Below, piece by piece: positions 17,549-26,050 of a DNA stretch of 64,000 nucleotides; position 1 is the first letter of the stretch, and each line of letters begins with the position of its first letter. The notes beneath the pieces were generated by a model. The model made no database searches and had not been told where the DNA came from. It saw only the letters and a program-made list of their open reading frames with translations. Source of the stretch: Flavobacterium sp. IMCC34852. GTDB lineage: Bacteria; Bacteroidota; Bacteroidia; Flavobacteriales; Flavobacteriaceae. The position numbers and the translations under genes were made by a program. The DNA lies in the NCBI RefSeq assembly GCF_030643905.1, contig NZ_CP121446.1:1860001-1924000 (forward strand), given 5' to 3'.

Positions 17549-18808
17549 TTAAGAAACATCAACTGTTGTGGCTTCTGCAATCTTTTTATAAGTTCCATTG
17601 ACTAATTTTTCACGTATAGCATCAAAAGCAGTAAGGGTTTCTTCGATATCTGCTAAAGTGTGAGAAGCCGTTGGAATCATTCTCAATAAGATAATTCCCT
17701 TAGGAATAACAGGATATACTACAATCGATAAGAATATGCCATAGTTTTCTCTTAGGTCGTTTACCATTACCATCGCTTCCGGAATAGAACCTTCAAGATA
17801 AACAGGAGTAACACAAGTATTGGTATCACCAATATTAAATCCTTTCGCTTTTAAACCGTTTTGTAACGCATTTACGTTTTCCCAAAGCTTGTCTTTTAAT
17901 CCCGGATTGTCTCTCAACAACTGTAATCTTTTCAAAGCACCAACGGTTTGAATCATTGGTAAAGCTTTGGCAAACATTTGCGAACGCAAATTGTATTTTA
18001 AATAATCAATAATGTCTTTATCTGCAGCCAAGAAAGCTCCGATACTAGCCATAGATTTGGCAAATGTTGAGAAATATACATCAATTCCGTCTTGACAACC
18101 TTGCTCTTCTCCGGCTCCGGCTCCTGTTTTACCAAGTGTTCCAAATCCGTGAGCGTCATCGACTAACAAACGGAAATTGTATTTTTTCTTCATTGCTACA
18201 ATCTCTTTCAACTTTCCTTGTTGACCACGCATTCCGAAAACGCCTTCAGTAATGAATAAAATGCCACCTCCGGTTTCAGTTGCCATTTTGGTCGCACGTT
18301 GAAGATTTTTCTCCATGCTTTCCAGGTCGTTGTGTTTGTAGGTAAATCGTTTTCCCATATGCAAACGCACACCGTCAATAATACAGGCATGGGCATCAAC
18401 ATCGTATACAATAATATCGTTTTTAGTCACTAAGGCATCAATGCAAGACATAATACCTTGATAACCGAAGTTGAGTAAATAAGCGGATTCTTTTTGAACA
18501 AAAGCCGCCAACTCTTTTTCTAATTGTTCGTGAGCATCAGTGTGTCCGCTCATCATACGAGCTCCCATCGGATAGGCTGCACCATATTTTATGGCAGCAT
18601 CTGTGTCGGCTTGACGCACTTCAGGATGATTGGCTAAACCTAAATAGTCGTTCAAACTCCAGTTCAAAATATCTTTTCCGTGGAATTGCATTCTTGGTCC
18701 TAATTCGCCTTCCAATTTTGGAAATACATAATAACCTTCAGCCTGAGAAGCCCATTTACCTAAAGGACCTTTATTGTTTTGTATTCTTTCGAATAAATCT
18801 TTTACCAT
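17549..18808 (-). CDS. Alpha-oxoamine synthase (serine palmitoyl / cysteate acyl transferase type)
   Basis: A PLP-dependent enzyme of 419 residues that condenses an amino acid with an acyl-CoA or acyl-ACP. The PLP lysine is in YFSTFAKSMASIGAF (near 250), the PLP-binding Asp/His in LLVDDAHGFGTLG, and the catalytic His in YDVDAHACIIDG. Bacteroidota members of this branch are serine palmitoyltransferase or, in Flavobacterium and relatives, the cysteate-C-fatty acyltransferase that starts capnine/sulfobacin sulfonolipid synthesis. Kbl and BioF are less likely because no threonine dehydrogenase or biotin genes are nearby and the sequence lacks their usual length. Which amino acid is used cannot be read here. 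Confidence 0.8.
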   Translation of the reverse strand: MVKDLFERIQNNKGPLGKWASQAEGYYVFPKLEGELGPRMQFHGKDILNWSLNDYLGLANHPEVRQADTDAAIKYGAAYPMGARMMSGHTDAHEQLEKELAAFVQKESAYLLNFGYQGIMSCIDALVTKNDIIVYDVDAHACIIDGVRLHMGKRFTYKHNDLESMEKNLQRATKMATETGGGILFITEGVFGMRGQQGKLKEIVAMKKKYNFRLLVDDAHGFGTLGKTGAGAGEEQGCQDGIDVYFSTFAKSMASIGAFLAADKDIIDYLKYNLRSQMFAKALPMIQTVGALKRLQLLRDNPGLKDKLWENVNALQNGLKAKGFNIGDTNTCVTPVYLEGSIPEAMVMVNDLRENYGIFLSIVVYPVIPKGIILLRMIPTASHTLADIEETLTAFDAIREKLVNGTYKKIAEATTVDVS

Positions 18809-18832
18809 TGTAAAGTGTATTTAAAAACGAGG

Positions 18833-18840
18833 CAAAAGTA
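18833..18840 (-). promoter_or_regulatory. -7 element for the oxoamine synthase gene
   Basis: TACTTTTG on the minus strand is a perfect TAnnTTTG match 24 bases before the ATG. No clear -33 element is seen. Confidence 0.45.
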
Positions 18841-18881
18841 AATATAAATTTAGTTTACTCCTAATGGTTACCGCCAAATAG

Positions 18882-21263
18882 TTACACTAATAGTTTAATG
18901 ATTTCAAAAAGTAAATCTTTATCAACCGGTTTCGATAAATATTTGTTCATTCCGATTTCTATTACTCTTGATTTAGTTGTTTCCATAACATCTGCGGTTA
19001 AAGCGATTATTGGAATCGATTTTTTGTTTTCTCCGGCTTCACCGTTTCTGATGGCAATTGTAGCTTCATAACCATCCATAATAGGCATTTGCAAATCCAT
19101 CAAGATAATGTCATAATGATTTTCGGTTAGCTTTTTCACGCCTTCTTCGCCGTTATTAGCAAAATCAACTGTAGTATTTAACCATTTTTTGGTAATCATT
19201 TTAATCACCATTTGATTCATCGCATTGTCTTCAACCACCAAAATGGCTTTTCCTTTCAAATCGTATTCCGCTGTAGCTTCAACAACTGTCTCCATTGGTT
19301 TTATGACTTCTACTTTTTCATAGGTTAATTGTATTTCGCAAACGGTACCTAAATCAACAGTGCTGTCTATTTTAATCTTTCCTTTGTGTAAATCAACCAA
19401 ATGCTTAACAATGTACAATCCGAGACCTAAGCCGCCAAATTTCCTTTTATTATTAATGCCTTCTTGTGAAAAAGAGTCATAAATGCTGTTGATTTTTTCT
19501 TTGGAAATTCCAACTCCCGTATCACTAACGGTGAAGATTATTTGAACTTTGTTGTCTTTTGTTTTTTTGGCTTCAATCTTAAATTTAACAAATCCTTCAT
19601 GAGTGAATTTGAGTGCATTACTCAAAATGTTATGCAAAATTTGATTGAGTCTAACCGAATCGCCATTGACCATTTCAGGCAAATCATCTCCTTTATGGAA
19701 GGTGAAATCAAGTCCTTTATCGCTCGCTTCTCGTGCAAAATTGTTGGCAATGTGTTCTACAGTTCTGACCAAATCAAAATCGGAAAGCTCTAATTTGATT
19801 TCGTTTTTCTCAATTTTTGAAAAGTCTAAAATATCATTAATGGAGCTCAATAAGCTGTAAGTAGAGTACTTTATAATTTGGCTGCCGTCTTGAATCTGTT
19901 TGTCATTGCTGTCTTTCGCCATAGATTTTGCGGTATTCAATATGGCATTCAACGGTGTGCGTAACTCGTGACTTATGTTGGATAAGAAGTAAGACTTCAA
20001 TTCGTTCATTTCTTCCGAACGTTGGAGTGCTAAGTTTTGCAATTCTTCTCGTTCGTTTTTTAGGTTCCGAATCAAGTTGGCCATCGAAAGCGAAAGGAAA
20101 ATAACTTCCATACCGGTGCCGAGTTTGGAGCCGTTTTCGGTCCAAAATGTCAATGGCAAAAGACTGAAGTTTTTCAGAATAAAAACCACAAAACCACAAA
20201 TTAGAAAGAATACCCCAATAGCAAAAAATCGATCTAGTCTTTGGGCTTTTCTGTAAATGGAAATCTGTGAAGCAATGATTAACGACAAAACAATTAGCCC
20301 TAATCCATTAGCAATAGGATAGGAATATTCTAAAACTTTGGGAATTAATAATAAGGATAAAAGCAAACCTGCATTAAGAATGTATAATGCATAGAAAGCA
20401 TAGTTAATAAACTTGTTATAGTCTTTTATTTTTAAAAATACTTGTGCGTATCGGCCCAAGAAGAAATTGGCAACACAAGCAAATAAAACAACTGCATGCA
20501 GTGAAAACCAACCCGATTGCGGTGTGATAAATTGGTAAAAATAGCCGTCAATGGCAAATTGCAGTAAGCCAATAAACACCACATACATGCTGTAATAAAA
20601 GAAAGTCTTATCACGCATACCAAAGAAAAAGAACAGGTACAATATGGCGGCAATAATTAAAATACCATAAAAGAATCCAAAAACAAATTGTTCAAAAGAA
20701 GTCATTTGTATTAACGACTCCAAGCGGTAAAGTATCATCGGCATGGAAAGCATTTCGCCATCACTTTTAACATGCAGATAAAATTGCTGTTGTTCACCCG
20801 GGTTTAGTGATATATTGAAAATAGTTTTTCTGTGATCAAAACTTCTTTGTGTATACGGAATTGCATCGCCACTTACTAATTTGGAGACTTTATTTTCCTG
20901 ATTTATGACATAGAGTTCCGCCACATCAGTAATAGGTCGCGCAGTTTCAAAAAAGTAATTTTGCGTTTCTTTTGTAGTGTTTTTTAATTGGAATCGAATC
21001 CAAAAATGATGCGTTGTAAACCCAAAGTCGGTATTTTCATTCAACATCGGTTGAAACTTCAAGTCTTTTGAAGCCATGACTTGTTCCAATGTCAAGTTGC
21101 TTTGACCAACATCGACGTACTCGGATTTGTTGTGAATGGAGATTTTTTCGAAAACAACCTCTTTTTTTGAAGCCGATTGTGCTGAGGTATTCAGAAAATA
21201 TAATAGAAAAAGGCCAACAAGACATAATAAACTATTACCATACCGGATAGTATTTCTTTTCAT
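18882..21263 (-). CDS. Hybrid histidine kinase with 7TMR-DISM sensor
   Basis: A 793-residue membrane protein. A signal peptide (1-28) is followed by an extracytoplasmic 7TMR-DISMED2 jelly-roll domain (40-185; FWIRFQLKNTT), a seven-helix membrane block (195-400), a coiled-coil linker, HisKA with His near 430 (FLSNISHELRTPLNAIL), HATPase (NILSNALKFT, DTGVGIS, GGLGLGLYIV) and a C-terminal receiver with phospho-acceptor Asp near 723 (ILMDLQMPIMDG). All catalytic motifs are intact. There is no DNA-binding domain, so output goes through phosphotransfer to another protein. DISMED2 often senses carbohydrates or envelope signals. It is monocistronic. Confidence 0.93.
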   Translation of the reverse strand: MKRNTIRYGNSLLCLVGLFLLYFLNTSAQSASKKEVVFEKISIHNKSEYVDVGQSNLTLEQVMASKDLKFQPMLNENTDFGFTTHHFWIRFQLKNTTKETQNYFFETARPITDVAELYVINQENKVSKLVSGDAIPYTQRSFDHRKTIFNISLNPGEQQQFYLHVKSDGEMLSMPMILYRLESLIQMTSFEQFVFGFFYGILIIAAILYLFFFFGMRDKTFFYYSMYVVFIGLLQFAIDGYFYQFITPQSGWFSLHAVVLFACVANFFLGRYAQVFLKIKDYNKFINYAFYALYILNAGLLLSLLLIPKVLEYSYPIANGLGLIVLSLIIASQISIYRKAQRLDRFFAIGVFFLICGFVVFILKNFSLLPLTFWTENGSKLGTGMEVIFLSLSMANLIRNLKNEREELQNLALQRSEEMNELKSYFLSNISHELRTPLNAILNTAKSMAKDSNDKQIQDGSQIIKYSTYSLLSSINDILDFSKIEKNEIKLELSDFDLVRTVEHIANNFAREASDKGLDFTFHKGDDLPEMVNGDSVRLNQILHNILSNALKFTHEGFVKFKIEAKKTKDNKVQIIFTVSDTGVGISKEKINSIYDSFSQEGINNKRKFGGLGLGLYIVKHLVDLHKGKIKIDSTVDLGTVCEIQLTYEKVEVIKPMETVVEATAEYDLKGKAILVVEDNAMNQMVIKMITKKWLNTTVDFANNGEEGVKKLTENHYDIILMDLQMPIMDGYEATIAIRNGEAGENKKSIPIIALTADVMETTKSRVIEIGMNKYLSKPVDKDLLFEIIKLLV

Positions 21264-21498
21264 AAGGAGTTTAGTGGTATTGGAGTTACTTACGAATATA
21301 AGTTGCTTTGGGATTGAACAATTCTTAAAATTTAAAAAAAGAAAGAAAATGGTTTTTATAAGTAGTAATTTACTTTGTTTATCAAATGGGATGATTTGTT
21401 TTTAGCGAAGTTTACTACGATTCTCATTTTGATGTTTTGCCAATAGTAATCCCGATATTCTTTGCATATTTGTATGCATAAAATAAATCAATTAAAAA

Positions 21499-22071
21499 AT
21501 GAAATTAGTTTTCGCTTCCAATAATAAAAACAAAATCAAAGAAATTCAGTTATTACTTCCTCAGAATATTGAAATTTTAAGTTTGGAAGATATCGGCTGT
21601 TTAGAAGATATTCCTGAGACAGCTGCAACCATTGAAGGCAATGCTATTCTCAAGGCTAATTATGTAACCGAGAAATTCGGGTACCATTGTTTTGCCGATG
21701 ACACCGGTTTGGAAGTGGAAGCTTTGAACGGTGAACCCGGCGTTTATTCAGCCAGATATGCAGGAGAACAGAAGGATGCGAATGATAATATGGATAAATT
21801 ACTGGCCAATCTCAAAGGTCAATTAAACAGAAAAGCCAATTTCAAAACCGTTATTTGCCTGAACCTGAATGGCGAACAACATCTTTTTACCGGAATTATC
21901 AATGGCAAAATTATAGAAGAGAAGATAGGAACCAACGGGTTTGGTTACGATCCGATTTTTGTGGCTGATGGTTATAATAAAACTTTTGCAGAGTTGACAT
22001 TAGAAGAAAAATCAGTGATTAGTCATCGTGGATTGGCTGTTAAGCAGTTGGTTGGTTTTTTAAGTAGTTGA
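21499..22071 (+). CDS. rdgB: dITP/XTP pyrophosphatase (RdgB/HAM1)
   Basis: It hydrolyses ITP, dITP and XTP to monophosphates and so keeps deaminated purines out of nucleic acids. The 190-residue length is standard. The motifs are [10 protein letters not shown] (7-16), [25 protein letters not shown] (metal site), [11 protein letters not shown] and the C-terminal SHRGLA. The start is the first ATG. The stop overlaps the first base of an octamer-repeat region, and a 302-base gene-free stretch follows. Confidence 0.96.
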   Translation: MKLVFASNNKNKIKEIQLLLPQNIEILSLEDIGCLEDIPETAATIEGNAILKANYVTEKFGYHCFADDTGLEVEALNGEPGVYSARYAGEQKDANDNMDKLLANLKGQLNRKANFKTVICLNLNGEQHLFTGIINGKIIEEKIGTNGFGYDPIFVADGYNKTFAELTLEEKSVISHRGLAVKQLVGFLSS

Positions 22072-22116
22072 GTTCCTAAGTTCCTGTGTGGCTGAGAAAA
22101 GAAATAAGTTCTGGTT

Positions 22117-22159
22117 AGCCCCGATAGCAGCTGGCTACCATGTAGCGCGGATAGCGGGA
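22117..22159 (+). repeat. 43-bp interspersed hairpin repeat, copy 1
   Basis: It starts AGCCCCGAT and ends GATAGCGGGA. It folds into a long imperfect hairpin: CCCG (4-7) with CGGG (39-42), positions 9-10 with 36-37, 14-15 with 31-32, and a tip stem GCTAC/GTAGC with loop CAT. A second copy at 61214-61256 differs at only two positions, 10 and 36, which are paired. It resembles the AGCCCCGATA...GCGGGA elements that recur between genes in Flavobacterium. Confidence 0.85.
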
Positions 22160-22242
22160 GCGTAAGTGTAAGAGAAGCTAAATGTGCTGCTCCTGAAAAA
22201 CCTCATTTTACCACAATTTTTTTGTTTAAAGCGAAGTCTAAA

Positions 22243-22282
22243 CTCAGTCACTCAGCTACTGAGTTACTCAGTCACTTTGTTA
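22243..22282. repeat. Octamer-period array upstream of deaD
   Basis: Five consecutive 8-base units follow the pattern CTNNGNNA (for example CTCAGTCA and CTGAGTTA). Units 1 and 4 are identical. The period is exact with no insertions. Part of the array can also pair as AACTCAG/CTGAGTT. Confidence 0.8.
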
Positions 22283-22344
22283 ATCAAAAGTTAACTTATT
22301 AATATTCAGTCAATAACAAATTAGCGTATATGGTTTTTAAAACT

Positions 22345-22352
22345 TACCTTTG
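22345..22352 (+). promoter_or_regulatory. -7 element for deaD
   Basis: TACCTTTG is a perfect TAnnTTTG match 21 bases before the ATG at 22374. It overlaps an upstream in-frame TTG, which argues against starting the protein there. Confidence 0.6.
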
Positions 22353-22373
22353 CACCAAATTTTAAAACTTTAT

Positions 22374-24317
22374 ATGAATAAATTTGAACAATTAGGTCTG
22401 AATGAATCGTTACTGCTGGCGATCAAAGATCTAGGATTTGAGAATCCGTCAGAAGTCCAGGAAAAAGCGATTCCGGCACTATTGGAACAAAACACAGACT
22501 TGGTTGCCTTAGCGCAAACAGGAACAGGAAAAACCGCCGCTTTTGGTTTTCCGCTTATTCAAAAAATTGATGCCGAAGACAGAAGTACGCAAGCGTTAAT
22601 TTTATCACCAACGCGTGAGCTTTGCTTACAAATCACCAACGAGATTAAACAATACTCAAAATATGTAAAGGGTTTACATACAGTGGCAGTTTATGGTGGT
22701 GCAAGCATAACTGAACAAGCCCGAGAGGTAAAGCGTGGCGCACAAATTATTGTGGCTACACCCGGTAGAATGCAAGACATGATTAATCGTGGTCTTGTGA
22801 ACATTAAAAACATCAATTACTGTATTCTTGATGAAGCAGATGAGATGTTGAACATGGGGTTTTATGAAGATATCGTTTCGATATTGTCTGACACTCCAGA
22901 TGAGAAAAACACTTGGTTGTTTTCAGCGACTATGCCTGCTGAGGTTGCCAGAATTGCTAAAAAGTTTATGTCAGAACCGGTTGAAATTACCGTGGGTCAC
23001 AAAAACTCAGGTTCTAAAACCGTTTCACACGAATTTTATGTAGTAAACGCTCGTGATCGTTATGAAGCTCTGAAAAGATTGGCCGATGCTAATCCGGATA
23101 TCTTCTCGGTGGTTTTTTGTAGAACCAAACGCGATACACAAGCGGTGGCTGAAAAGCTAATAGAAGATGGTTACAATGCTGCAGCCTTACACGGAGATTT
23201 GTCGCAAGCACAACGTGATGGCGTAATGAAAGCTTTCCGTGGTCGTCAAATTCAAATGTTGGTAGCGACAGACGTTGCGGCTCGTGGAATTGACGTTGAT
23301 AATATTACACACGTAGTAAATTATCAGTTGCCGGATGAAATTGAAACCTACAATCACCGTTCAGGTCGTACAGGTCGTGCCGGAAAATTGGGGACTTCAA
23401 TCGTAATTATTACCAAAAGTGAATTGCGTAAAATTTCGTCTATTGAAAGAATCATCCAACAAAAGTTTGAAGAGAAAACCATTCCCAGCGGAATTGAAAT
23501 CTGTGAAATCCAATTATTGCACTTAGCCAATAAAATCAAAGATACTGAGGTTGACCATGAGATAGACAGTTATCTTCCGGCCATTAATGATGTTCTTGAT
23601 GGTTTGTCTAAAGAAGAATTAATCAAGAAAATGGTTTCGGTTGAATTCAATCGATTCATCAATTACTACAAAAAGAAACGCGATTTATCGGGTGAAAAAG
23701 GAGAAAGAAGCGAGAGAAGCTCAGAGCCGAGAGAAATCAGAGCCGGAGATCCTGTTCGTTATTTCGTAAACATTGGTGCTCGTGATGATTTTGATTGGAT
23801 GCAATTGAAAGATTTCTTGAAAGAAACACTTGATTTAGGTCGTGATGATGTATTCAAAGTAGATGTAAAAGAAGGTTTCTCGTTCTTTAACACCGACGGA
23901 GAACATACTGATAAAGTAATGTCGATTCTAAACGGATTTGACCTTAACGGAAGAAGAATCAATGTTGAAATTTCCAAAAACGAAGGCGGAAGTCGCGACA
24001 GACGTGACCACAACGGCAGAAGTTCGGGAGGTTTCAGAGGCGATAGAAATTCGGGCGGAGAGCGCAGAAGTGGCGGTGGAAGTTTCGGCCCAAGAAAAGA
24101 AGGCGGATTCAGAAGTGAGAGAAGCTCAGCTCCAAGAGAAGGTGGTTTCAGAAGTGAAAGAAGTTCAGACCGACCAAGAAGAGAAGGCGGAACTTCAAGA
24201 CGCGAACCGGGTTCTTTTCAAAGAGAAGAAAGAGCACCAAGACGTTCTGAAAGCAATGACAGACCGGCCGGACGCTCATTTGAAGCGGCTAAAAGCAGAA
24301 GACCGAGAAAAAGCTAA
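22374..24317 (+). CDS. deaD: DEAD-box ATP-dependent RNA helicase
   Basis: A 647-residue helicase that unwinds structured RNA, as in ribosome assembly or cold adaptation. The start is the ATG at 22374. Core motifs are AQTGTGKTAAF (Walker A), ILDEADEML, FSATMP, VATDVAARGIDVDN and HRSGRTGRAG. Residues about 460-540 form a DbpA/CsdA-type RNA-binding domain (VRYFVNIGARDDFDW). The last 100 residues are an RGG/SER-rich tail with GGFRSERSS repeated, a likely nonspecific RNA-binding extension. Its low complexity creates a long shadow frame. It ends at a terminator. Confidence 0.94.
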   Translation: MNKFEQLGLNESLLLAIKDLGFENPSEVQEKAIPALLEQNTDLVALAQTGTGKTAAFGFPLIQKIDAEDRSTQALILSPTRELCLQITNEIKQYSKYVKGLHTVAVYGGASITEQAREVKRGAQIIVATPGRMQDMINRGLVNIKNINYCILDEADEMLNMGFYEDIVSILSDTPDEKNTWLFSATMPAEVARIAKKFMSEPVEITVGHKNSGSKTVSHEFYVVNARDRYEALKRLADANPDIFSVVFCRTKRDTQAVAEKLIEDGYNAAALHGDLSQAQRDGVMKAFRGRQIQMLVATDVAARGIDVDNITHVVNYQLPDEIETYNHRSGRTGRAGKLGTSIVIITKSELRKISSIERIIQQKFEEKTIPSGIEICEIQLLHLANKIKDTEVDHEIDSYLPAINDVLDGLSKEELIKKMVSVEFNRFINYYKKKRDLSGEKGERSERSSEPREIRAGDPVRYFVNIGARDDFDWMQLKDFLKETLDLGRDDVFKVDVKEGFSFFNTDGEHTDKVMSILNGFDLNGRRINVEISKNEGGSRDRRDHNGRSSGGFRGDRNSGGERRSGGGSFGPRKEGGFRSERSSAPREGGFRSERSSDRPRREGGTSRREPGSFQREERAPRRSESNDRPAGRSFEAAKSRRPRKS

Positions 24318-24326
24318 GGCTTTTTA

Positions 24327-24368
24327 ATTACGAATTACGAATTAGTAATTGCGAAATTTATAATTCGA
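24327..24368 (+). repeat. Heptamer array after deaD (left arm)
   Basis: Six 7-base units begin ATTACGA, ATTACGA and continue with variants such as ATTGCGA and AATTCGA. It starts 9 bases after the deaD stop. It is an inverted counterpart of the array at 24431-24472. Confidence 0.85.
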
Positions 24369-24379
24369 ATATAATAGAA

Positions 24380-24419
24380 CTCCGTTTTTACTAAGGTAAG
24401 AACGGAGATTCTTTTTTTC
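24380..24419 (+). terminator. Terminator of deaD
   Basis: A 12-bp stem (24380-24391 with 24396-24407, one mismatch, TAAG loop) is followed by ATTC and T7. It lies between the two inverted heptamer arrays. Confidence 0.85.
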
Positions 24420-24430
24420 TACATACCCCT

Positions 24431-24472
24431 AATTCGTAATTCGTAATTACTAATTCGTAATTATTAATTTGA
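24431..24472 (-). repeat. Heptamer array after deaD (right arm)
   Basis: Six 7-base units all start AATT (AATTCGT three times, then variants such as AATTACT and AATTATT). It is in inverted orientation to 24327-24368, so the deaD terminator is enclosed by two mirror-image arrays. Confidence 0.85.
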
Positions 24473-24558
24473 CCTTTTGTTAATTTTGTTCTAATTCTGC
24501 CGGCAAACACTAAAATATCTTAAAAGAGTTTCATACTTTTAAACCATCAAAACCAGCT

Positions 24559-25347
24559 ATGAGATATTTTACCCTATTATTTCTTTTTTTATTTTCATTA
24601 AGTGCTTTGGCGCAAGACAATCCAACCGGTCAAAAAGTTAGCGGAACCATTGTGAATGATAATAATTTGTTGCCTATTGCTAATGCTAATGTAATTAACA
24701 TCAACAAAGTAAAAGGCGTTGTAACCAATGCGAGTGGTTATTTTGAAATGGAAGTCAGCGTGAGCGATACTTTGCACATTTCTATATTGGGTTACCAATC
24801 GTTGCGTATCAGAGTGACTAATGATTGGTTGAAAAATGGCACAGCCAAAATTTTAATGACCGAAAAGGCAATCGCGTTAGAAGAAGTGATTGTAAAAAAA
24901 TACGACTTAACCGGTTATTTGGAAGTCGATTCTAAATTGATTCCCGAAAAAGAAAACTTCCGTTACAGTATCTCAGGTTTGCCTCAGGCTTATGAAGCTG
25001 GGGAAAGCTCACCTAATGCTTTTACCCGAGTGTTAGGTTCCATTTTCAATCCGGCCGATATGTTGTATAATTTCTTTGGTAACAAACCTAAAGAACTCAA
25101 GAAATTAAAGCAAATGAAAAAAGACGATACAGTTCGCAATCTTTTGGAATCTAAGTTCGACCGAGAGATGATTTCGGTATTGTTAGGGGTTGATAAAAAA
25201 GAAATCGCTGAAATCCTGCAACGTTGTAATTACTCAGAATCTTTTATTCAAACGGCTAACGATTTGCAAATCATGGATGCCATCAGTGAATGTTATGAGC
25301 AATACAAAGTGCTGACCAAAAAGCACGAAAAGTACATCAAAGAGTAA
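24559..25347 (+). CDS. Carboxypeptidase-like regulatory domain protein, exported
   Basis: A 262-residue protein with a signal peptide (1-18, ending ALAQ). Residues 25-110 form a CarboxypepD_reg-like beta-sandwich (VSGTIVNDNNLLPIANANVININ, VVTNASGYFEMEV, ISILGYQSL), the same module that begins SusC-like receptors, but no plug or barrel follows. The rest is helical and charged (LKKLKQMKKDDTVRNLLESKFDREM). A periplasmic or outer-membrane-associated role is likely; the precise function is unknown. Its stop codon directly abuts that of the convergent trmH gene. Confidence 0.75.
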   Translation: MRYFTLLFLFLFSLSALAQDNPTGQKVSGTIVNDNNLLPIANANVININKVKGVVTNASGYFEMEVSVSDTLHISILGYQSLRIRVTNDWLKNGTAKILMTEKAIALEEVIVKKYDLTGYLEVDSKLIPEKENFRYSISGLPQAYEAGESSPNAFTRVLGSIFNPADMLYNFFGNKPKELKKLKQMKKDDTVRNLLESKFDREMISVLLGVDKKEIAEILQRCNYSESFIQTANDLQIMDAISECYEQYKVLTKKHEKYIKE

Positions 25348-26004
25348 TTATTGCCCGGCATAGTAGCGTTCTTCAATCCGCTCAATATCTTTAATCGAAT
25401 TTTTGGCCCAAGCCAAACGTTTTTCCATTATTTCATTTTCGGAAAGTTTCCACTTTACATTAGATTGCCGTAGGCGAGTAGTAATATCCTGAATGATGAT
25501 TGCCGCCGACACAGAGATATTTAAGCTTTCAGTAAAACCAACCATAGGAATTTTCAAGTAGCCATCGGCTTGGCGCATTACTTCCTCGGAAAGGCCTTCT
25601 TTTTCAGTACCGAAAAACAATGCACTTTTTTTAGTTATGTCAAATTCATGCAGCAAACAAGAATCATTGTGCGGCGTTGTAGCAATGATTTGATAACCTT
25701 TGTCTTTCAAGGTATGAATGCAATTGGAGATATTGTCAAACTTATTGATATCAACCCATTTTTGAGCGCCCATCGCAATTTCCTTATCGATATTTTTGCC
25801 GAAGCGTTGCTCTACTATGTTGATTTCCTGAATGCCAAAAACCTCGCAACTACGCATTACCGCACTGGTATTGTGAAATTGATACACGTCTTCAACGGCA
25901 ATGGTAAAATGATTGGTGCGATTCTCCAAAACGTTTCTAAAACGTTCCTTGCGGTTGTCGGTTAAAAATCCTTCGAGATAACTTAAATAGTCTAAATCAA
26001 TCAT
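25348..26004 (-). CDS. trmH: TrmH-family RNA 2'-O-methyltransferase
   Basis: A 218-residue SpoU-class SAM enzyme of the trefoil-knot (SPOUT) fold, of the type that methylates Gm18 of tRNA. The motifs in order are NHFTIAVEDVYQFHNTSAVMRSCEVFG (motif 1), ALFFGTEKEGLSEEVM (motif 2) and IPMVGFTESLNISVSAAIIIQD (motif 3). The C-terminal extension resembles TrmH. It is convergent with the preceding gene with no base between the stop codons. An 18-bp perfect palindrome lies directly in front of the ATG. Confidence 0.88.
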   Translation of the reverse strand: MIDLDYLSYLEGFLTDNRKERFRNVLENRTNHFTIAVEDVYQFHNTSAVMRSCEVFGIQEINIVEQRFGKNIDKEIAMGAQKWVDINKFDNISNCIHTLKDKGYQIIATTPHNDSCLLHEFDITKKSALFFGTEKEGLSEEVMRQADGYLKIPMVGFTESLNISVSAAIIIQDITTRLRQSNVKWKLSENEIMEKRLAWAKNSIKDIERIEERYYAGQ

Positions 26005-26022
26005 GCTCCTAAATTTAGGAGC
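26005..26022. promoter_or_regulatory. Perfect 18-bp palindrome in front of trmH
   Basis: GCTCCTAAATTTAGGAGC ends exactly at the base before the trmH ATG and follows a TATTTTTG -7 element on the minus strand by one base. It would cover the transcription start and whole leader, so it could be an operator or a hairpin that blocks ribosome entry. Confidence 0.45.
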
Positions 26023-26050
26023 AAAAATACTAATTTAGATTGACGATTAC

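Larger units (their letters stand above)
22072..22373. other. Gene-free stretch between rdgB and deaD
   Basis: This 302-base gap holds, in order, two and a half octamer units starting AGTTCCTA (22071-22094), a 43-bp hairpin repeat (22117-22159), an octamer array (22243-22282) and the deaD -7 element (22345-22352). I see no ORF or RNA gene and no strong terminator for rdgB. Confidence 0.8.

Noticed and set aside
22117..22159. Possible tRNA fragment
   Set aside because: It has a hairpin but no cloverleaf, anticodon loop or T-loop sequence, and an almost identical copy exists at 61214.
22243..22282. Possible CRISPR-like or iteron array
   Set aside because: Units are directly adjacent without spacers, and no cas or rep gene is near; it belongs to the 7/8-bp period arrays.
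23938..24327. 129-residue plus-strand frame overlapping the end of deaD
   Set aside because: It is the +1 shadow of the low-complexity RGG/SER tail; it is Glu/Val/Ala-rich with no start context, and deaD itself is complete.
25570..25965. 131-residue plus-strand frame inside trmH
   Set aside because: Antisense to the conserved SPOUT motifs, no promoter or homology that I recognise.
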